A stretch of DNA of 64,000 nt. It comes from Panorpa germanica. Its lineage: Eukaryota > Arthropoda > Insecta > Mecoptera > Panorpidae. Under the pieces are notes generated by a model. The model did no database searches and was not told where the DNA came from. It saw only the letters and a program-made list of their open reading frames with translations. Made by a program: the position numbers and the translations under genes. The DNA lies in assembly GCA_963678705.1 (NCBI GenBank), contig OY783211.1, positions 11,732,603 to 11,796,602 on the forward strand, given 5' to 3'. Shown piece by piece: positions 36,940-48,700 of this stretch; positions within the stretch are counted from its first letter, which is position 1, and each line of letters starts with the position of its first letter.

Positions 36940-38799
36940 GTGGCTAAAGTCGTCAATGTCGTTTTTAATGTTTCGTAAGGTTCAGAGTGATAAATGCTGA
37001 TTGTACATTTAAATTTATTGTAAAAATCTTCATGAATATTATCAAAATATAAAAAACTCATTTAAATGTAAAATAAAAATAAAATTAAAATGGACAAAAC
37101 AATGTTTGGTGTTATCAATTAAAGAACTGCGATTGTAGGTGAACAGCGAATGAACAATTAGTCATTTCCTAAATAAAGAACAACATCCGTGAGCTATATT
37201 TCTTTAAAAAGGTTTCTTTTCTCTTCTCTTTACTGAAATTAATATTGAGAAGCAAATTATTATTAATCTAACTATTTTAAAAGCCTTTTATATAAAACTA
37301 TTTTAAAGTATGTTAAACGCAAAAGGATAGGTTAGATAGAGGTAGAGAACGTTGTATATTAGGTAAAATCATATATGAATAGGTAATTTTTGTTATGTTA
37401 AATAAACCTTAAATACACGTAACTGTGTTTAGCAGGTTATTAATTAAATTAACAAAAGTTATCTCGATTTTTGACACTAGTTGTCATCTCTGTTATTCTA
37501 CAAAACCCAAAAGAGATACAAAAATGGAATGAACATTTATGTAGAAACTGTGGTTAGTGGGGTCGTTATATAGAAACATTTTTGTTAATGAATAGAGAAT
37601 GTAACAAATTAATTCATGATTGCTTTTATAGAATTGCGTAACTTTATGAACCCTCTAGAAATTATATTGTTGTCAGGCAATTCGCAGCAATCATCTTACA
37701 TCGGTGGTTTGCTAAAAGTATTATTTGACTGTGCGGTCTCAACCTGTAATCACTACCTAACTACAAACAGTTATTAGCGGTATTTTACGACACTAAACAC
37801 CTTTAAACAGTTGCCCAAAAATATTAATTTTTATTAATAATCTTTTACCCATCGTAATAATAAAATTGTACATTAAATGTATTTGGGTTTTTAAACGTAA
37901 ATGTTTTTGAGGTACCATATGAATACTTTTGATAGCACTACTTACATATTAAAGTTTTATTCAATTATTAATAAATTATTATTGTTAATTACAAATTACG
38001 TGACATTCATACAAAGTCTTGAGTTTGAGGACCACACACGATCTCGAATTATTCTTACTGTGTGCTTCTTAATGACCGAAATATTGGTTTTAAGCGCCTT
38101 TTTAAACAAATTATTGCAATTATTATTAATACAGGGTGTTTAAATGAGGCAATACTTTATTTTTAATGCGTCACTTTTGTTTTTTGCTTATATTTGACAG
38201 GTGTGTAGAGAACGTGCTTATAATTATTATTACATACGTTTTGTATCCTAATTTACTTTATTTTTTGGAGAAAAATAAATGGAACTTACGAACTTAGGTC
38301 ATAATTGTTTTTGTTTCTTACTTTTTCATATCAGTGAGTAATATAAGACCGGCATGTCATTAAAGGTAATCACTAATTAGTATTCATTAGCGATTTAGTC
38401 AACCGAAATGCTGACTGGGCCACACACTGTTGCTTTTCTTAAATACACATACGTAAAACCGTCTATATAAAATAGCGTGCGTGTATGTTGAGTCACTGAT
38501 ACCCCCACCACTTGCTTAAATGCGTGGGAACCGAACACTCTTTATTAGATATCTATTAGGAATAATGCATAAGCGTATTAATTGTATGTTACATTTCTAC
38601 TGGACTAAACTTCAATGGCTAAACAATAGGCTGATAATATTTGTGATAAGTCGACGAGGTTTTTGTGTTTTTTTAATCGTAGTATTTAGAAGGTAGATAA
38701 TAGGCTTAGCCTTTTATTAAATTTGTTTCGTAATCTGGTCGGTAAATGAATCAAAAGAACTAATTTCGTTAGCAATTCAGTTAGTGACGACATAGTTAT
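36940..38799. other. Gene-free sequence with element ends
   Basis: A solitary ACTGTGTTTAGCAGG end near 37420 and a TACAGGGTGTTTAAAT-type terminal motif near 38131. The 80-codon frame at 37901 shows no protein features. Confidence 0.5.
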
Positions 38800-38990
38800 A
38801 GACGACAGTTATGCTTTCTTCGGGTTCGATCCCCGGAAGTGCGACATATTTTTGGGTTTGGTTATTATTAAAATAAAATAGATTATATGTTAACGTAATC
38901 TTGATAACCTATTAGGCAGCGATGTAGCTCACTATGAGAGCATGGCAATAATAAAGCAGTCAACGTAGTCGGATGTCAAATGAAGACCAA
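38800..38990 (+). mobile_element. tRNA-like fragments (T-arm, then a 5'-half-like segment)
   Basis: CGGGTTCGATCCCCGG at 38821-38836 can fold as a T-arm. About 80 bases on, GGCAGCGATGTAGCTCACTATG with GAGAGC after it (38915-38942) resembles a tRNA D-arm/A box. The order (B box before A box) means this is not one tRNA gene; two SINE-like pieces are likelier. Confidence 0.4.
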
Positions 38991-39204
38991 TATTAAATAA
39001 AGTAAAAAGAAATAGATTGAATTCTTTGGCTAGTGACGGCCTTATGCGTTCCAGCCTTAAGATTCATAGAATGAATTTGTTACTTTCTCCTTTACCATTG
39101 TTATGACAGCGTCTTAGCATGGCATGCCTGCAAAGAAAATTTGCTGAAAAATTTCCGTCAAGTATTTATTTTTGATATACCACAGGATATTCATATTGTT
39201 TTGA

Positions 39205-39603
39205 TATTTATTTAGATTTCAGGTTCTCGTTTAAGCATTCCTTTTCACATTTGTGTTTTAATTTAAGTTTAGTTAATTTAGTTGGTGCGTATGTATCGTT
39301 AGTAATATAAATTTTGACTGTTCGACAAAATTGTATGTCAAATAATTAAAATTGCTATTTTTAATAACAATTAGTAATAGAAATTGTTTTCACTTTTATA
39401 TTTTTCAAAAACTGACATTGAACCTCTTTGAAAAATAAATCCTAGTGCATTTTGACATCTTGTCACATTTTGGTGGTTATAATATAATATAATATAATAA
39501 AATGGTACTGTGAATGACTACGCGTATTGTTATATGCTAAACAATTTAAATTAAATACAAAATACAAAATAAAGTTAAAGCAGTGAGTAGGAATGATACT
39601 TTA
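39205..39603 (+). repeat. Dispersed direct repeat, copy A
   Basis: Matches 42772-43213 in the same orientation through TAACAATTAGTAATAGAAAT, ACTGACATTGAAC, TTGTCACATTTTGG, AATGACTACGC and TACAAAATACAAAATAAA. It is diverged by substitutions and indels. It contains a short (TATAA)n run at about 39479. Confidence 0.8.
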
Positions 39604-39839
39604 GTCTAAAAGATTGCCATATTTATCCAGTGAATTTGTTATTCTCTTTAATTTCGGACCACTAGACTAAAGTTCTGCCAGTTACCCAATTGTGAGTACC
39701 ATGTCTAGGCTAGAATTGCATTGTATTGTATTTATTGTAATGCTTATTGCCGTTATGCCTTACTTATGGCTTTAGTGTTTACAAAATCATTATCTCTATT
39801 TCTGTTATCTACTTCTTGTACTTTTTCTCTATACGTTTT

Positions 39840-40055
39840 GGTCCCTTGCTTTGCTATATTATTCCCTCTTCCCTCTACTTCCGTCATCCATCTTTTTCTC
39901 TCACTCTATTCTAGTAACGGTTCTTCAACTTCTTTACTCTTACTCCTTCATACTGTTTATCTTCCTCCCCGCATATAACGCATAGTTTCTCTTCCTCCTC
40001 ATTCCAATACTTGGTTCTTCTCTGTTCATTGAGAATGAGATTTACCATTGTAACA
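39840..40055 (-). pseudogene. Degraded LINE ORF2 3' fragment
   Basis: Minus strand reads NEQRRTKYWNEEEEKLCVIC followed by GEED, which matches the region just before and within the CCHC knuckle of the 45-kb LINE (GNRYWEKSEERKCRMCGAED). A second frame downstream reads ERKRWMTEVEGRG, matching EGKRWMAEIVRRKG. It is frameshifted and short. The plus-strand frame at 39721-39978 is its shadow. Confidence 0.7.
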
Positions 40056-41491
40056 AATATTTCACTAAAGTACATTTCTTTAAGAAATAAATGAAGTATG
40101 GCACCAAAAGAAGAGCTCTTTCCTGATAAGTACGTCACTGTGCAACCAGTACACTTGTACTACAAGTATTTAGTTTGGTAATTGATGAACACCTGTTAAC
40201 ACCTCACATGTCACGTACTGGTATTACCTTCAACTAACTGAATCTTTCAGTTCCAGTAAAGCAATAATTGCATAGTATCACTATAATATTTTTAATTGAC
40301 GAACATTTCAACTCATTTACAATCTCCATTACAGTTTTATGTTAATAACCAGTTAAGTTCCATAATGGTTTATTTCATGGGAACCATTGAAGCACAGGAA
40401 GTGTTGAAAGCCGTCAGTCGAGAGACGTCACAGCAGGAGTTCCAGATTCTGGATTCTGGAAGCTGAGTTTATCGCGAGATGTGATGCTCCAGGCGCCAGA
40501 TAAGACGGGATTTTTATTTTTATTTTAATACTTTCTTATAAACTGTAGATTATATTTCATAATCAGTGCCTTCGTAAGGGTTTTTATCATTTTTTTAAAT
40601 GAAAATATTCATCAGTAGTATTTAAATTTTATTATCAAATAAATTATATTTTTAAAAGTTTTTAGATAAAATATAAATTCAGAAGCGACATCAGGAGATA
40701 TGGATATCTATCTACCCTTAACGTTATCAACCCTTGTCGTTGACATTTTAGTTATTTATGCGTAGGCTTCAACGGAGGAAACCATCTGGTGGGTGGTTAT
40801 AGAAAAACAATAGAAAAAAACACATAAAAAAGATCTGTCATACTTTCAAAAATGTTATTAATTTTTTTTATTTTGTAGCCTAATAAACCCTTAATTTTTT
40901 AAGTTTATAATGTTGGTTCTAACCATAAAGATGCACTGGGTTTTATTTAAAATTACCTGTTACGTAAATGATTTTACCTAATGTACAATGTTTTGTAACC
41001 TATTTTACTGCTTTTTGAAAAATGAAATATAAAACGTCTTTAACATACTTTTTAAGTATTATAAAACTTTAGAAACTCCTTTTTAAAAAATGTTCAAAAA
41101 TGTAACATTAAATTTACTATCCAAGCTTGCATAAACCTTGCAGAACCTAATTCTAACATAAGAAATGAACCTTGTAGTTCGCTTGTAAGCAAGCCAGTGT
41201 GTCTACCCTGAAGTTCACACATGTTCGTTTATAGCACCATACTGTAGCAGCAAAATGTATTCAAACAAACAAGATTTGATACATTATTAAAATGTTAAAA
41301 ATCAGTTTTAATTCAAATAGATTTTAAATTTTATTTAAGTGTAATGTAATATTTACATTACATTTGAAAGATTAACTCATTAAATCTGGCAACAACCCGT
41401 AACTTTAATCATGACGTTCAATTTACAAAAATATTATAGCTAGCCTTATACATTGTTAAGCCCTAATCCCATTCACTGTTTTGATATTTAA

Positions 41492-42380
41492 TCTATACTA
41501 ATATTATAAAGCGACAGAGTTTGTTTGTTTGAACGCGCTAATCTCCGAAACTACTGGTTCGAATTGAATAATTCTTTTTGTGTTGGATAGTCCAGTTATC
41601 GAGGAAGGCTATAGGCTATATAACATCACGCTACGACCAATAGGAGCAAAGATATAGTGGTAAATGTGTAAAAAACGGGAGAAATATTATAAAGCGACAG
41701 AGTTTGTTTGTTTGAACGCGCTAATCTCCGAAACTACTGGTTCGAATTAAATAATTCTTTTTGTGTTGGATAGTCCAGTTATCGAGGAAGGCTATAGGCT
41801 ATATAACATCACGCTACGACCAATAGGAGCAAAGATATAGTGGTAAATGTGTAAAAAACGGGAGAAATTATTTCATCTTTGAAGCATTCCGTTGCGTGCG
41901 CCGTGAAAACGGTTCAAGATACACAAAAAATATGTACAAAAGAATAATAGCTCTTTTAATGATCTAAAAAACAGTCCGCGATAGTATATGTCTATCTTTT
42001 AAGATTAACTCACAAAAACCGTTTTTATGGTATTTCAACAAAAAACTTTAAAGATTACAATGATAAATAACTCCCAGACAAAACCAACTCGCTCTCTGCG
42101 CTGGCCGGCGCGGCGGGAGAGAGGCGGTGCTTGCGGGCAAGCCGGGAGGGGGGTGTAGCTCAACGAGATACCATGCCGCGCGGGTCACTCGCGCGGTCGG
42201 CTCCCTACTGAACGGTTGAATGCAGCGCTAATTTGTTTATGCGATATAATTATCATCGTAATATTACTTTTTAAACACAGTTTCATTTTGTAGTTGTTTT
42301 CTATATAGTAGGTACTTTATTTGTTTTAGGATAGTATTTAGTTACACAATAATAACACTTTTTTGTTTTTATGTAGATTA
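41492..42380 (+). mobile_element. Helitron-like element with a tandemly duplicated 5' segment
   Basis: Starts after an A with TCTATACTAATATTATAAAG, the kind of 5' end seen on insect non-autonomous Helitrons. A 183-bp segment (41500-41682) is repeated head-to-tail at 41683-41865 with about one difference. Downstream is a GC-rich block at about 42090-42215, including CTGGCCGGCGCGGCGGGAG. The 3' end with CTRR is not identified, so the right boundary is arbitrary. Family membership is from memory of the 5' motif. Confidence 0.6.
41500..41865 (+). repeat. Recent 183-bp tandem duplication
   Basis: Two adjacent copies of the segment from AATATTATAAAGCGACAG to AAAACGGGAG, differing at GAATTGAATAA versus GAATTAAATAA. 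The near identity indicates a young duplication, or an assembly artefact. Confidence 0.9.
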
Positions 42381-42750
42381 TCTTATCTTAATATATATAA
42401 ATTACGTGTCACTGTGTTGTCCGCTATGGACTCCTAAACTACTTAACCGATTTTAATGAAATTTGTACACCGTGTGCAGTTTGACCCAACTTGAAAGATA
42501 GGATAGCTTACATCTCAATTTATTTACCTTATTGCTAATTATTTGTCTATTAATTATCTGTATATGACATATGACATATATATGACTTCGGGCGACGATG
42601 ATGGCGACATCTGTTGACTAGATTGAGTAAATATTCTGTTGAGTAAATCGAAATCTGTTGACTAGATTGAGTAAATATTCAATAGATGGCGCTATGTAAT
42701 GTAATATGACAAAAACTTTAGTCACAGCAACGCGTGGCCGGGACAGCTAG
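42381..42750 (+). mobile_element. Short non-autonomous Helitron
   Basis: Begins TCTTATCTTAATATATATAA after an A and ends GGCCGGGACAGCTAG before a T, which fits Helitron insertion between A and T and a CTRR 3' end. The 3' part is GC-rich, but the expected hairpin is not obvious. An internal duplication, TCTGTTGACTAGATTGAG, occurs at about 42606 and 42653. No Rep/helicase frame. Confidence 0.78.
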
Positions 42751-42771
42751 TTTTTAATAAATGTTTTTATC

Positions 42772-43213
42772 TAGATTTCAGGTTTTCAGAATAGGCATTA
42801 CCTGTCGTGGTTTAATTTGAGTTTAGTTAGAGCGCATGCGCCATTAGTGATATAAATTTTGACAAAATTGAATGTGGAATAATTGAAATTGCTGTTTTTA
42901 ATAACAATTAGTAATAGAAATTGTTTTTACTTCTTTATTTTTCACAAACTGACATTGAACTTCTTTTAAAAATAAATCTTACTACATTTTGACTGATTGT
43001 CACATTTTGGAGGATTTATGATCATATAGTTTTTTTAATTTAGAAACATTGGACCTTGTAATGTTTTAAAAAAAAAACAAAGACAACGTAAGTTAAATTC
43101 TAGATTAAAAATGGTACAACAAATGACTACGCATATTACCATATGCTTTACAATTTAAATTAAATACAAAATACAAAATAAAATTAAGACAGTGAGTTGG
43201 AATGATACTTTAA
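42772..43213 (+). repeat. Dispersed direct repeat, copy B
   Basis: Second copy of the 39.2-kb repeat, beginning just after the Helitron that ends at 42750. Slightly longer because of an A/T-rich insertion near 43030-43110. Confidence 0.8.
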
Positions 43214-43277
43214 TGTTTACTGTGATCTATTTGTTTACTTCACAAAAAATGAATCTGAATCAAAAAATGAAATTAGC

Positions 43278-43315
43278 TTGAAGAAGAAGAGGAAGAAGAA
43301 GAGAAGAAGAAGAAT
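43278..43315 (+). repeat. GAA-rich microsatellite
   Basis: Imperfect (GAA)n with GGA interruptions, about 38 bp. Other simple runs in the window: (TA)n at about 3050-3078, (AG)n at about 20518-20533, (GCCGC)n at 49256-49274. Confidence 0.85.
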
Positions 43316-44676
43316 TAGAATGTCGATGATTTTATAAGAATAATGCAGAGCTAATGACGTTTTTTAGTAACGGTATGTTGAAAAAATGATGTATTTTCTT
43401 TTGATAATAAAAAATTAATTATTACCCAGAGTTCCTCTACGGCATTTATGTAGTCAACTGCCTTCTATAACTCAAGCCACTCCACCACTTTGTTCTATTA
43501 GGTACATCCACTAAGTGACATTTTACTTTAAGTAAACACAAAGTAATTTGATATTTTTGATGATTGTTCTACCGGCTAGTAACGCTACACAACTTAATAG
43601 ACTTTAAGTGTTTGACTTTAAATGTACAAAAATAAAATCTTTTGTAAAATTTAGACAAAAAATATTTATATAATATTATTCTAGTTTGGGGATGAGTAAT
43701 GGTTTAAAAATAAGGGAAGTTTAAAAAAATATTTATGTGTAAATATAGAAGACATCCTGTTTTTAAACAAACTACCGTGTGACTTATACACTTATGATAT
43801 TTTAAATAGACGTTTATTAATTTTATTTGATTTAAATTATGATTTTTGTTTAATTTATAAAAAATATTTTATGTGACTGCAATAGTGGAAGAGACAACGA
43901 ACTTTTTAAAGGGTAGTAAACGTATAACGTTGTTAACTTGCAAAACATATGAATCAATTCGAGAAAAACACAACGAGAATTATCTAGAAGGACTATTCTT
44001 TACTTTGAATTAACCTTAAACACATGCAACTGTGTTTAGCAGGTATTGCTGTTTTCTAAATAATCTAAAACTTTTGAATACCTTTGGTTACTTTGTGCGA
44101 TATTTGAACTATTTCTATACACGATTTTGCAGCCAATATTTTATCAATTTTTGCCCTCATTTTCATATAAAACCGATAACAATTAATTTTTGTAAACAAT
44201 AGACTCGTAGTTACTATATCTTTTTTTGACTTTGGAATGTTTTTGGTTTTGTGTTTACGGGAAATACATTTCTTAGTCAAGTAAGGCTACATTCTTAGAC
44301 ACATTCTGCTCTTAAAATGAATGTATTAACAATATAGGATACGGTGTTACTATATGTGAGTACAGGGTGTTCAAAATAAACTGGGTGTTTTAAAAATTAG
44401 GGATAATTAATTATGAATTAAAGAAAACTTTGTGCAGAATTCTTCTACAACTTATATTGCCAACTACAATGTTGTGTATTTAGATATGCCGATTCTAAAA
44501 TAGATAACTAGTGAAAATTCTGTTAATTATATAGTAAGACTAATACACTGTTAAAAATGTTCTTAAATTTAATACAAATTAATAGACCAAGGCATATAAA
44601 AAAAGAAGTACTGGGTATATTATTTTGAATTTATTAAAATTAATATAATGTCACAAAACCATTCTATTAAAATTTA

Positions 44677-44685
44677 TTGTATGTT
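44677..44685. repeat. Left target-site duplication of the LINE insertion
   Basis: TTGTATGTT, repeated exactly at 45781-45789 beyond the 5'-truncated end. The boundary with the poly(T) run is ambiguous by one or two T. Confidence 0.75.
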
Positions 44686-45780
44686 TTTTTTTTTATATAT
44701 TAATTGTGTATGCCTTTCGGCTTTACAATCTACAGTATTATATTTCTAATACATTTCATTCCTATATACATTCCAAACTTAAAACTAAACTTAAAATAAA
44801 CTTAAAATCTTCTCGACTTTTACTACTTCCAAAAGTGCTTTCTGCTTCTTCTTCTTTTGACCCTCACTATTATTCTCCACCATCTTATTTATTCTCCTGT
44901 TTTTCCTTTCCTTCTTACTATTTCCGCCATCCACCTCTTTCCTTCACTGCCTCCCTTTAATAGCTGGCCAATATTCCTTTCGCTTGCTACTTTTTCCTTA
45001 CACTCAAACTTAATGTGCTCCAGTGTTTCGTCCTCCGCTCCACACATTCTACACTTTCTTTCCTCACTCTTTTCCCAGTATCTGTTTCCTTTTTCCTCAT
45101 TTCCCAATCTAAACCTTGCTGTTCTTCTTATGTGTTTTATGTCTTTTTCTATAAGGTACTGAGGCACATTATTTTCCCATAACCTCTTATATCTTTTATT
45201 GTAGTTACTTTTTTCTATTTTTCCCATTCTCTCCTGCTGCTGTGTCTCCTTATCCCTTCTCCTTAGCTCCTCTGCCACACTTGCGCCACCTTCTCTTCTC
45301 CTCTCTGCCTCCTCGATCGCCATTCCATTCCTTTCAAAGTATTCTTTTCTCTTTTTTGGACCTCCTCCCCCCCCATTCTTTATGTAATCCTCTCTTATTT
45401 TCTTTAAGATTTTGCTTTCCGCTCTGTTCAATTTCTCCTCGTATTTTACCGCTCTTTCCCCTGTTTTAATTCGTATCTTATCCCTCTTTAGCTCCTCCAT
45501 CACCATGTATCCTGGCGTGCACCTGTTCAGCCCTAGTACCCATTTCATGTATCTCACCTGTATTCTTTCCAACTTTTCTTGTTCCTTCCACCCCCAAACC
45601 TCTGCTCCATACGACATCATACTGGCTATCAGTCTCTCATATATCCATATTCTCTTTTGTATGTCCCCCCCAAATACCTTTTCCCCTAGTCCCCATACCC
45701 GTCGCATTGCTTGCTCTGCCTTCTTTGCCACCTCCCTTATATGCGCCTCTTCTCCATTATTCTTTTTAAAAGTGTAGAAG
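44686..45780 (-). mobile_element. 5'-truncated non-LTR retrotransposon (LINE) with poly(A) tail and target-site duplication
   Basis: Minus-strand frame from about 45771 to 44889 is the C-terminal part of an insect LINE ORF2: it begins TFKKNNGEEAHIREVAKKAEQ, continues with MMSYGAEVWGWKEQEKLE and TPGYMVMEELKRDKIR, and ends with a CCHC-type knuckle, C-x2-C-x8-H-x4-C (CRMCGAEDETLEHIKFEC), stopping at 44889. A 3' UTR of about 190 bases runs to a poly(A) run, seen as poly(T) at 44686-44694. The nine bases TTGTATGTT flank both ends (44677-44685 and 45781-45789). The reverse transcriptase and endonuclease domains are absent, so the insertion is dead on arrival. The surviving frame has no stops, which suggests a fairly young insertion. 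Confidence 0.9.
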
Positions 45781-45789
45781 TTGTATGTT

Positions 45790-48700
45790 ATGAAAACTAT
45801 TATACGGATTCTGAATCCTTTACGAAATACGAAATGATAAAATTTTAAAAATAAATTCGTAAAATGGTTAATTACAAGTTTGAAATAGAAGTCCCCCCAG
45901 ATTCACAAGACCTAACAGATTTCTAAGCATCAATAGCCACAATTAACGTAATTTATGGTTGTACAAGCTACTAACAATCGTTTTCCAATGATTCCTTACA
46001 TCCAACCCTTTCGGTAATATACAAGACATCACCAACCTTGATAGGAGGTCCTCCCTGATGATACACAAATATTTAAACCATCTAAGACATATTTAGATAC
46101 AAAATAATTAACTTTCTTAGGTTATCATTAAGTCTTAATTAGATCAAATCATACTTATCTTTAAATCTTAACGTATCTGATAATTTACAACACTTTACAG
46201 GCATTAACATTGAGTTACAAGTCTATTGGATATTATAACCTTACTGTGTTCATTGTATGCAATAAAACGAAGGAAAAAAACATGAATTCCGAAATGTCTA
46301 TAAGTTGTGTTCTGGTAAGATTTACAAATGTAATCCCGGGTTGAAACATTGAAACATTGTTCTTGTTTTGGAACGAGGGAACGGAAATATCTATTGTGGT
46401 TAACTGTGATAGAACTATAAGAGTCTCTTAATTAGACAATTTGACAATTAATGTATTTCTAGAAAATGTCACCTTATTTAGTTTCAAAATTGTAACAGAC
46501 AGGTATGGTACAAATCTTCGAAAAAAATTGTGTGGTATTTCGATTTAAGATGAGAACACGATTATTGAAGAAGGCATGTTAGTTATTTTAGAGAATTCTA
46601 GTTAAATAAATATCTATCTCTTCAATGGTGCTGTTATTAGAAACAAGCTTAAACTATTTAACGGATTTAAAAGCTACTCAGTATTTGGATTTCATTCGAG
46701 TTTAATTTATATTTATAAAAGAGTTCGTTCAGATTTCGCTACTTTATACGAAATGTCTCGGTAATATGTTCTTTATCTTTCGAACCAGGGCAAGAACTTG
46801 ACAGTGGCGCTCCGAATTTTTCGAATTTTTCTTTTCTTTTTTTATTGGTGAAAAAAAAGGTATCCATTCCATCCATTTCTTAAGCACCCCCCTTCCCACA
46901 TTCCCCCATCCCCACCTTCCCCCTTCCCGCCCTCCCCCTTCCCCTTCTCACCTTCCCCCTTCCCACCTTTCCCAGTGCTACGTCTTGTCAAATTGTGGAC
47001 CCACAAATTTGGATATATATATATATTTTTTGGTCTTACTTTTTATTTTCTTTGCAAATTGAATTTTAAATTATGTGTTACGTCATGAAAGTTAACTTCT
47101 CCACTTCCCCCCTCTTGTCACCTTCTGTCACACTATGTGACTTCATCCTATATGTGTGATGTAATAAGTTATAGCATATTTTGTACTATCCTCATAATGT
47201 AAATTGTATATGTATATAAGCAACATTTGATTTGGTTACGGACTCGGTAATGATGCCTGTTAGACCATTCCGCAATACTGTCGTTTCGAAGCATACGACA
47301 CTGAACAGTGGACGCTTACCTTTAGTCAGAGGCATCATTGTACATGACATTAGAAACCAATATTTGAGCTAACAGGTTCGTGCATTATTACCACCTTTAT
47401 ATAGAACAAAGTGTCGTTTACATTTATTTATTATAACTGTTGAACATATTGTAGTAGCTATAATCATAAAACAATAGTGGACATTTATTAAACAAAGAAA
47501 CAAGAACACGTACCACAACACGACATAAGACAGAGATCGCTATCTTTTGCGGTAAAACGACACCGACACCGACACTGACATTGGACAACCTGCAATTCGA
47601 GCATTTGCCGTTCACTAGTGATTTACTGAACTCCCTGTGTAAAAAAAGGTACAAAAAGAAATGACAAAAATGTTAAACTTTGTCAATATTGCCACATTAC
47701 AGGTGTAGACGAACAAAATCATTAAAAGAATCAAATTTCTTAAAAATATATCGATAATTGGCTTTGTTTTGAAATAACAGTATTATTTCTCTCTCTCTTT
47801 CTCTTTCTATTTATCTCATAGACAGAAATGCTACTGTAACCAATAATATTTTCTTTAGATAATTAAAATCACGTTATTTTAAGATATAGTCCAGGTCCAC
47901 CTTGTCAGATGTTTAGTTTATTAAGTAAAACGTCGAAAACAGCAATGGTACGATATAGTATAGTCATCAAATGTGCTATTATTCGGCAAAGCAGACCTTG
48001 AAATACATCTTAGTTGTTGCCACAGTAGACCTGAATATATATTAACATGTTGAAACATTAAAATATAATTTTCTTACTAGAAATAACTTTAAAATCAGCA
48101 TTGAAGAATAATATGCTTTACTGTTAGTGGGTTGTATATTGTTCATATGATGTGATCTTGCATTAATAATAACCTAAATCTTCTATTCAATACATCACAG
48201 ATTTTCGAAAGACAATCTCCCCGGGGTGTATTTTATATTGTTAAAAAGTTAACGAAATCAAATAAAATAAATAGCCCCCGTAAAATTGTTTCTAGCTTCC
48301 AACAAAACAAAAAAAGGAACATCTTAAAAAACAATTAAACATTTAAATTACAACTCAGGATCCTTAATAACGTTAAGGGTGGTTTTTGGATTGTATTTAT
48401 GACACAAATAAAATGTCAAATATTTAGCAAAAAACCATTCAAAATATACAATGACATTTATTTCAACACTGTCAAAAAATGCTTCTTGTTTTTAATTTAT
48501 AGGTAATTATAAATTTATCTTAAAGTTAAATCTTCGAGGGTTATTATAAAATATATAGGGGTTTAATATTATTTAGTAGTAGGGGATGCTAACGAACATT
48601 GATCTAAGTCCTTGTAATCCAGTAAACGAGCTGTTTAAATCGACTCTGCGAGTACTACATCCGCTAATTTGAAATAGTGTTCTAGTTGATGTCATAAAAG

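Noticed and set aside
38821-38945. tRNA gene
   Set aside because: A T-arm-like and a D-arm-like piece exist but in reversed order and 80 bases apart. No acceptor stem pairing could be formed, so SINE-like debris is more likely.
39205-43213. LTR retrotransposon
   Set aside because: Direct repeats are present, but TG...CA ends, a primer-binding site, a polypurine tract and gag-pol remnants are all lacking.
44857-45777. Three plus-strand frames of 75-121 codons rich in Ser, Phe and Pro
   Set aside because: Antisense shadows of the LINE ORF2 coding sequence.
46796-46985. hAT-like element starting ACAGTGGCGCTCCG
   Set aside because: No matching inverted right end and no 8-bp duplication found near the C-rich tract.
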